Of a stretch of DNA of 64,000 nt, positions 59,244 to 64,000 are shown one piece after another (position 1 is the first letter of the stretch; each line of letters begins with the position of its first letter). The notes under the pieces are model-generated. The model saw nothing but the letters and a program-made list of their open reading frames with translations. It was not told where the DNA came from and did not search any database. Location: positions 62,001 to 126,000 of the forward strand of contig CAWHJW010000019.1 in assembly GCA_963829725.1 (NCBI GenBank). The letters run 5' to 3'. Origin of the DNA: RYN-230 sp963829725. Lineage in GTDB: Bacteria; Actinomycetota; Actinomycetes; Streptosporangiales; Streptosporangiaceae. Both the position numbers and the translations under genes were made by a program.

Positions 59244-60011
59244 GTGCCCGAGTGTCCCACCTTCCTCCGCCTGCCGGGCCGGTCGGCCAAGCCCCGGTCC
59301 CGCGGCGTCACCCACGTGTTGGACAGCGGGCTCACCCCGGAGGGGACCCGGGCCTTCATGGGCCAGGCCGCTGCCCTGGTGGACATCGTCAAGGTCGGGT
59401 GGGGCATCGGGTACGTCAACCCGACACTGGAGGAACGGGTCGGCCTGTGCACGGCCCATGACTGCCCGGTCTCGCTGGGCGGGACGCTGCTCGAGGTGGC
59501 CGCCATCCAGGACCGGATCGGGGAGCTGCGGGACTGGGCCCTCAAGGTCGGGATGACCCATATCGAGGTGTCGGACGGACTGCGGGCGCTGCCGCCCGGC
59601 CGGAAGCAGGCGCTGATCCGGGAACTGGCCGCGGACTTCGTGGTCCTGGCAGAGACCGGGGCCAAGGAGGGCAACTACCCGCCGACGCCGGATGAGTGGG
59701 CGCAGGAGATGGCCGGCGACCTCGACGCCGGGGCGTCCTGGGTGATCGCCGAGGGCCGGGAGAGCGGCACGGTCGGGCTGTACCACGCGGACCAGGGCAT
59801 CCGTGAGGACCTGGTGTCGGTCATCCTGAGCCGGATTCCCCAGGACAAGGTGATCTTCGAGGCGCCGGGCAAGAGCCAGCAGGCCTGGTTCGTCGGCCAC
59901 CTCGGGGCGGACGTGAACATCGGCAACGTCGCGCCGGCCAGCGTCCTGGCGCTGGAGACCCTGCGGCTGGGGCTGCGCGCGGACACCGCAGCGGCCGGTG
60001 TGCTGCGGTGA
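59244..60011 (+). CDS. comA: Phosphosulfolactate synthase (ComA/XcbB-like), first step of CoM biosynthesis
   Basis: 255 residues (GTG start eight bases after GGGAGG; a TTG at 59226 is less likely). RGVTHVLDSGLTPEGTRAFM, VDIVKVGWGIGYV, VSLGGTLLEVAAIQ, HIEVSDGLRALP and WVIAEGRESGTVGLY are the conserved blocks of ComA, which joins sulfite to phosphoenolpyruvate. The C-terminus keeps KVIFEAPGKSQQAWFVGHLG and DVNIGNVAP. Spore-coat relatives of ComA exist in Bacillus, but the gene context clearly supports CoM synthesis. It overlaps the next gene as GTGA. Confidence 0.92.
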   Translation: MPECPTFLRLPGRSAKPRSRGVTHVLDSGLTPEGTRAFMGQAAALVDIVKVGWGIGYVNPTLEERVGLCTAHDCPVSLGGTLLEVAAIQDRIGELRDWALKVGMTHIEVSDGLRALPPGRKQALIRELAADFVVLAETGAKEGNYPPTPDEWAQEMAGDLDAGASWVIAEGRESGTVGLYHADQGIREDLVSVILSRIPQDKVIFEAPGKSQQAWFVGHLGADVNIGNVAPASVLALETLRLGLRADTAAAGVLR

Positions 60012-60958
60012 TCCCCGACCCGGCACCCAACACCATCACCCGCCCGTACCGCGGACTGTCGGTGCAGGAAGTGGACATCCCGCTCACCCGCGCCGCGATC
60101 GCGGCGCTGCTGCGGGACCGGGAAATCTACCGGCGGACCGCATTCCTGGTGCTGCGCAACGGCGCGCAGACCGCCCTGGCCGCGGTCCGCCCGGCCGATC
60201 CCGGCCCGCTGTTCTCCCCGGTGGCCGAGGTGCGCGTGCTGTCCGGCCCGGAGGCCACCGCATGGATCACCGACCCGGCCGCCGACGTCGGCAACGCCTC
60301 CGCGCTGGCCGCGGTCGCACGGGGGCACCACCGCGACGGCGTGCTCGCCTACGTCGTCCAGGGCAAGTTCGAGCACGTGAACTTCATCTGGCAGCCCGCC
60401 CCGGTGCCGGTCCGGGTCACCGAGGTCGTCCCGCCCCATCCCCCGAAACTGCTGGCCATGGCCGAGCAGGTGGTCGCGTACGACGAGGACCTGCCCCCGG
60501 TGGACCTGGTGCTGGACGCGGTGGACGTGGCCCGGCTGGTCGCCGACCACCCCGCGCCGCGCTACCTGCTGCCCTGCCGGGGCAGCGGCATGCCAGCCGG
60601 TCAGGAGATCAGCTTCCTGGACACCCATCCGCCCTACCACGAGGACTGGCTGCTGATCGGCTGCGAACGATCACGGCAGTTCCACGAGCATTTTTACGCA
60701 ACGCAGCCGCAGCGGGTCGATCTCTGCCCCCGGGCCAGGGCCGCGGGCCGGCCCGGGGAACGGCTGCTGACCAAGTGCTGCCTGCTGGAACGCGGCATCG
60801 AGGTAAACGGCACGACCGCGGTGGTGCCGTGGGGCGCGAACCTGGACGAGGTCCGGGCGGCGCTGCGCGCGCTGTGCGGGGTCCCGCCCGCGGACCCGGT
60901 GAGCGCGGACGGCCCGGCGCCAGCGGCCCGCCCGGCGGCGGGCGCGGGCCATGGCTAG
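60008..60958 (+). CDS. Unknown protein embedded in the CoM biosynthesis operon
   Basis: 316 residues, GTG start overlapping the ComA-like stop and overlapping the next gene by eight bases. No family is recognised with certainty. Conserved-looking segments are HRDGVLAYVVQGKFEHVNFI, LPPVDLVLDAVDVARLVADH, YLLPCRGSGMPAG and LLTKCCLLERGIEVNGTTAV. Cys and His residues in the last two are possible catalytic or metal ligands. No signal or membrane segment. Tight coupling on both sides argues for a direct role, for example a missing decarboxylation or thiol-forming step; that is inference. Confidence 0.85.
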   Translation: MIPDPAPNTITRPYRGLSVQEVDIPLTRAAIAALLRDREIYRRTAFLVLRNGAQTALAAVRPADPGPLFSPVAEVRVLSGPEATAWITDPAADVGNASALAAVARGHHRDGVLAYVVQGKFEHVNFIWQPAPVPVRVTEVVPPHPPKLLAMAEQVVAYDEDLPPVDLVLDAVDVARLVADHPAPRYLLPCRGSGMPAGQEISFLDTHPPYHEDWLLIGCERSRQFHEHFYATQPQRVDLCPRARAAGRPGERLLTKCCLLERGIEVNGTTAVVPWGANLDEVRAALRALCGVPPADPVSADGPAPAARPAAGAGHG

Positions 60959-62309
60959 CGCGCACCCGGCCGACTCGGCCATCTTCGGCCACCTGTGGAC
61001 GACGCCGGAGGCCTCGGCGATGTTCTGCGATGAGGGCCGGACGCAGGCGTGGCTGCACATCCTGGCCGCGCTGGCCCAGGCGCAGGCGGATACCGGGCTG
61101 ATCCCGCCGGCCGCGGCCGCGGCGATCCGGGCGCACGCTGACGTGTCCCTGCTGGACCTGGACCTGGTGGCCAGGCAGACCCGGGAGACCGGGCACTCGA
61201 CCATGGGCCTTATCCGGGCGCTGCGCGAGGTCCTGCCGGAGCACGCGCGGGAGTGGGTCTACTACGGCGCGACGGTGCAGGACCTGTCCGATACCTGGTT
61301 CGCGCTGGTGTTCCGGGCCGTGGGCGACATCGCCGAGCGGGACGTGACCCGGATGCGGGACCGGGCGCTCGAGCTGGCGGATGAGTACCGGGACACGCCG
61401 ATGTGCGGCCGGACGCACGGGCAACCGGGGCTGCCGGTCACGTTCGGGTTCAAGGCGGCCGTCTGGGCCGCGGAACTCGACCGGCACCTGGAGCGGCTGC
61501 GGCAAGGCCGGCCCCGCTGGGAGGTGGCCCAGCTCGGCGGGGCGCTCGGCACCATGGAGTTCTGGGGCGAGCAGGCCCTCGAGCTGCTGGCGGGGTTCGC
61601 CGGGCAGCTCCGGCTGGGCGTGCCGGTCATCCCGTGGATCACCGCCCGGGACGGGGTGGCCGAGTTCACCTGGCTGCTCGCCGCGATCTCCGCGACGGCC
61701 GGCAAGATCGGCAACGAGGTCTACCAGCTGCAGCGGCCGGAGATCGGGGAACTGCGGGAGTCGTTCACCCCCGGCACGGTCGGCTCGATCACCATGCCGC
61801 ACAAGCGCAACCCGGAGATCTCCGAGCACCTGGTCACCCTGTCCCGGGTGATCCGGGCGCAGGCCGCGGTGGCCCTGGACGGCATGGTGTGCGAGCACGA
61901 GCGGGACGGCCGGGCCTGGAAGGCCGAGTGGCTGGTGGTCCCGGAGGCCTCGATGACCTTCGCGGCGTGCGCCGGGTCGGCGGTGCGGATGCTGGACGGG
62001 CTGCGGGCCGACCCGGAGCGGATGCTGGCCAACATCGCCAGCCACCGCGGCTACCTGCTGTCCGAGCCGGTGATGCGGGCGCTGGCCGGCCGGGTCGGCA
62101 AGCACTCCGCGCACGACAGCGTGTACACCGCGGCCATGCGCGGCATCGACCTCGGCCAGGACTTCCGTACCGCACTGCGCGGGGATGCCCGGCTGGACGC
62201 CATCACCGATGACGAACTCGACGAGCTGCTGCAGGTGCGGTCGGCGCTGGGCTCGTGCGCCGCGTTCGTGGACCGGGTCCGCGAGGCGTGCGCGGGAGCG
62301 GGCCGGTGA
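60951..62309 (+). CDS. Aspartase/fumarase-superfamily lyase (XcbC-like, CoM biosynthesis)
   Basis: 452 residues. FGHLWTTPEASAMFCDEGRT at the start, GHSTMGLIRALREVLPEHAR, CGRTHGQPGLPVTFGFK and the flexible-loop signature GSITMPHKRNPEISEHLV identify the adenylosuccinate lyase/fumarase superfamily. In Xanthobacter a divergent member (XcbC1) eliminates phosphate from phosphosulfolactate to give sulfoacrylate. The position directly after the ComA-like gene supports that role over purine or 3-carboxymuconate metabolism. Confidence 0.88.
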   Translation: MASAHPADSAIFGHLWTTPEASAMFCDEGRTQAWLHILAALAQAQADTGLIPPAAAAAIRAHADVSLLDLDLVARQTRETGHSTMGLIRALREVLPEHAREWVYYGATVQDLSDTWFALVFRAVGDIAERDVTRMRDRALELADEYRDTPMCGRTHGQPGLPVTFGFKAAVWAAELDRHLERLRQGRPRWEVAQLGGALGTMEFWGEQALELLAGFAGQLRLGVPVIPWITARDGVAEFTWLLAAISATAGKIGNEVYQLQRPEIGELRESFTPGTVGSITMPHKRNPEISEHLVTLSRVIRAQAAVALDGMVCEHERDGRAWKAEWLVVPEASMTFAACAGSAVRMLDGLRADPERMLANIASHRGYLLSEPVMRALAGRVGKHSAHDSVYTAAMRGIDLGQDFRTALRGDARLDAITDDELDELLQVRSALGSCAAFVDRVREACAGAGR

Positions 62310-62351
62310 CGGCGGGGTGGCCGCGGTGACCGGCGGCCTGCCTGCGGCCAT

Positions 62352-62433
62352 CCCGGGTACTGCCGGGCAGCCCGGGTACTGCCGGGAGCCCGGGTACGGC
62401 CGGGAGCCCGGGTACGGCCGGCAGCCCGGGTAC
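62352..62433. repeat. Tandem 18-19-bp repeats between two CoM genes
   Basis: CCCGGGTACTGCCGGGCAG and close variants occur four times in a row, with a partial fifth copy. They fill the 155-base gap between the lyase and the PLP-enzyme gene; no start codon in the PLP frame occurs within it. Confidence 0.75.
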
Positions 62434-62464
62434 TGAGGCCGGGGGGCTGGCCGGGCGGGCGCGG

Positions 62465-63499
62465 GTGGACCTGGTCGTCGCCCCGACCCCGCTGCACCTG
62501 GCCCCGCGGCTGTCCGGCGAGCTGGGCGTTGAGGTGCTGTTTAAACGGGATGACCTGACCGGCGCCGGCCTGGGCGGTAACAAGCTGCGCGGGCTGGAGT
62601 TCCTCATCGCCGACGCGCTCGCGCAGGGTTGCGACAGCCTGGTGACCGGGGCCGGCCCGCAGTCGAACTGGACGATGCTGGCCGCGCTGGCCTGCCTGCG
62701 GCACGGGATCGAGCCGCACGTCGTCTGCTACGGCTGCGGCGACGGGTGCGAGGCCGGCCAGGCCGAGGGCAACATGCGGCTGCACCGCTGGCTGGGGGTG
62801 GACGTGCGGTTCACCGGGGCGCCGGAACGGTCGTCGGTGGACGCGGGCATCGCGGCGGTCACCGCGGGGCTGCGCGCCGCGGGCCGGCGCCCGTACCCGG
62901 TGCCGCGCGGCGGCGCGACGCCGCTGGGCACGCTCGGCTATGTCCGGGCCAGCGTGGAACTCGCCGCCCAGCTCGCCGGGCGCGGCGAGCCGCCGGCCGG
63001 GCTGTGGCTGGCCACCGGGTCCTGCGGGACCCAGGCCGGGCTGCTGGCCGGCGCGGCCCTGACCGGCGCGCCGTACCAGGTGGTGGGCGTGACCGTCAGC
63101 CGGCCCGCCGGGGAATGCCGGCACCGGGTCCGGGAGCTGGCCGCCGCGGCGGCCGCGCTGGCCGGGATCGGCGCGGGCCTCCCCGCGCCCGACGTGCGGG
63201 ACGGCTGGATCGGGCCCGGATACGGCACGCCGTCCGCGGCCGGGCAGGCCGCGGCGCGGCTGGTCGCGGTGACCGAGGGCGTGTTCCTGGACCCGGTGTT
63301 CGGGGCGAAGGCGATGGCCGCGCTGATCGACGGGTGCCGCGCGGGCCAGGTGCACGGCACCCAGGTGTTCCTGGTCAGCGGGGGTGCGCCCACGCTGTTC
63401 GCCGGGCCGGCGCTGGCCGGGCCGGCGCTGGATGAGCCGGCCCTGGATGAGCCGGCGGCGGATGGGCCGATGCAGGCCGGATCGGGGGGTGAGGCGTGA
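62465..63499 (+). CDS. PLP-dependent enzyme of the ACC deaminase/D-cysteine desulfhydrase family (XcbD-like)
   Basis: 344 residues, GTG start. APTPLHLAPRLSGELGVEV and FKRDDLTGAGLGGNKLRGLE contain the PLP Lys, and LVTGAGPQSNWTMLAALACL is the substrate loop of fold-type II enzymes. LATGSCGTQAGLLAGAAL binds the phosphate. Relatives desulfhydrate D-cysteine or deaminate ACC. In the CoM setting it could act on cysteate/sulfo-alanine or on thiol transfer (XcbD1-like); the exact reaction is uncertain. An Asp/Glu/Ala-rich tail with LDEPALDEPAADGP repeats ends it, overlapping the next ATG as TGATG. Confidence 0.85.
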   Translation: MDLVVAPTPLHLAPRLSGELGVEVLFKRDDLTGAGLGGNKLRGLEFLIADALAQGCDSLVTGAGPQSNWTMLAALACLRHGIEPHVVCYGCGDGCEAGQAEGNMRLHRWLGVDVRFTGAPERSSVDAGIAAVTAGLRAAGRRPYPVPRGGATPLGTLGYVRASVELAAQLAGRGEPPAGLWLATGSCGTQAGLLAGAALTGAPYQVVGVTVSRPAGECRHRVRELAAAAAALAGIGAGLPAPDVRDGWIGPGYGTPSAAGQAAARLVAVTEGVFLDPVFGAKAMAALIDGCRAGQVHGTQVFLVSGGAPTLFAGPALAGPALDEPALDEPAADGPMQAGSGGEA

Positions 63500-64000
63500 T
63501 GGCCGGGGTGCACCCGCCCGAGGGCTACCTGGGGGCCACGGCCCGGATCACCAGCGGGCCCGCCCCCGAGCTGGTCGAGGCGGGTTATGCGCTGGAGATC
63601 GCGGACGCGCCGCTGCTGCACCGCGGCCTGACCCTGGCCGATCTCGCGCACCTGGTCGAGCTGGTCGAGTGCGGGGCGCTCACCCGCGACGAGGCGGCCC
63701 CAGTGGGCGCGGTGCTGCTCACGCTGCTCGACTCCCCCGCCGCGGATTTCCCCTACGACCCGGTGTACGGCGACGCGTACAACAGCCGGGAGCGGGAACT
63801 GGAGCGGAAACTCGGGCCGGCGGCCGGGCGGCTGCACCTGGGCCGGACCCGCCGGGAGGCGGGCCGCATCGCGTTCCGGCTCGCCCTCCGGGACCGGCTG
63901 CTGGGCCTGCACGCCGACGTGGCCGCCTTCGCCCGGGCCGTCGCGGACCAGGCGGCCCGGCAGGCCGGCACGCTGTGGGCCGACCTGACGTACCTGCAGC
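63499..64000 (+). CDS. Argininosuccinate-lyase-like protein, 5' part (cut by window end; XcbE-like?)
   Basis: Open from the ATG at 63499 to the window end, about 167 residues. DPVYGDAYNSRERELERKLG, then GRLHLGRTRREAGRIAFRLA and LRDRLLGLHADVAAFARAVA parallel the start of argininosuccinate lyase (GRxHxGRSRND, followed by the ...YTHLQ helix; here WADLTYLQ). The GRTRREAG variation from GRSRNDQ suggests a different substrate from arginine biosynthesis. It is coupled to the PLP enzyme. A second lyase-superfamily member in the same operon implies a further elimination or addition step in CoM synthesis. Confidence 0.82.
   Translation, partial: MAGVHPPEGYLGATARITSGPAPELVEAGYALEIADAPLLHRGLTLADLAHLVELVECGALTRDEAAPVGAVLLTLLDSPAADFPYDPVYGDAYNSRERELERKLGPAAGRLHLGRTRREAGRIAFRLALRDRLLGLHADVAAFARAVADQAARQAGTLWADLTYLQ

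Noticed and set aside
1..64000. tRNA or rRNA genes
   Set aside because: I looked for tRNA-like T-loop/CCA ends and conserved rRNA segments by eye and saw none; a tRNAscan run would settle this.

Overview
The window is very GC-rich with dense, often translationally coupled genes. A LysM/Rpf resuscitation factor, a DUF664 DinB protein, a WYL regulator, a PPOX/F420-type protein, an ECF42-like sigma factor with a YCII partner and a tandem-TetR regulator together point to an actinomycete. The genus cannot be named from the sequence alone.

0-11.3 kb, sugar locus. On the minus strand, reading from 8.0 kb leftwards, lie an ABC importer (lipoprotein, two permeases), a SIS-domain sugar isomerase/deaminase, a 1-phosphofructokinase/tagatose-6-P-kinase-type PfkB, a class II aldolase, a DeoR regulator and a second PfkB kinase. 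Divergent from them are a GH4 NAD-dependent glycosidase and a secreted GH114 enzyme (endo-alpha-1,4-polygalactosaminidase family). Together they read as a catabolic route for alpha-linked galactose/galactosamine polymers, for example fungal galactosaminogalactan or Pel-like material, through the tagatose phosphate branch.

11.3-24.5 kb, housekeeping and decaying lipid genes. An Rpf protein sits behind a structured leader with an intrinsic terminator, followed by a diacylglycerol-kinase-type protein. A stretch of broken genes follows (enoyl-CoA hydratase, TesB thioesterase, CarH-like B12 domain, methylmalonyl-CoA mutase, a YRVVQ-type reductase start). A TetR gene there is bracketed by two copies of a GAGAATANTATTCTC palindrome. 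Intact genes for an enoyl-CoA hydratase, VOC/AraC pair, K+ channel, DoxX, DinB, WYL regulator and quinone-reductase-like enzyme come next.

24.5-35.4 kb, mixed and eroded. It holds frameshifted VOC, sigma-factor and ICMT genes, a fragment of a SCO6745-like gene, IS66 and IS110 remnants fused end to end, an aquaporin, a GAF protein, a tandem TetR regulator and a truncated nitrate-sensor-like protein.

35.7-64 kb, coenzyme M (CoM) locus, the most notable part. It encodes a close relative of 2-ketopropyl-CoM oxidoreductase/carboxylase, two short-chain dehydrogenases beside it, two MetE-like proteins with H-x-C...C zinc sites (epoxyalkane:CoM transferase type), a single-Cys CoA-disulfide-reductase-like flavoprotein, a CoA-transferase pair, an NDP-forming acyl-CoA synthetase, a CoA-acylating aldehyde dehydrogenase and a TPP-dependent E1 alpha/beta pair. 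A coupled CoM biosynthesis operon follows: ComA-like phosphosulfolactate synthase, an unknown protein, an aspartase/fumarase-superfamily lyase, a PLP enzyme, and an argininosuccinate-lyase-like gene cut by the window end. Two MEDS-domain sensors and two closely related PucR-type regulators are interleaved. A 15-bp palindrome (TGTCCTGGCAGGACA, one perfect copy and several variants) lies upstream of several units and may define the regulon. The expected chemistry is epoxide + CoM, oxidation to a 2-oxoalkyl-CoM, reductive cleavage/carboxylation to a beta-keto acid, then CoA activation. No alkene monooxygenase is present in the window. An unrelated two-gene island (XRE regulator plus GT-A-like protein) interrupts this locus at 54.6-57 kb.
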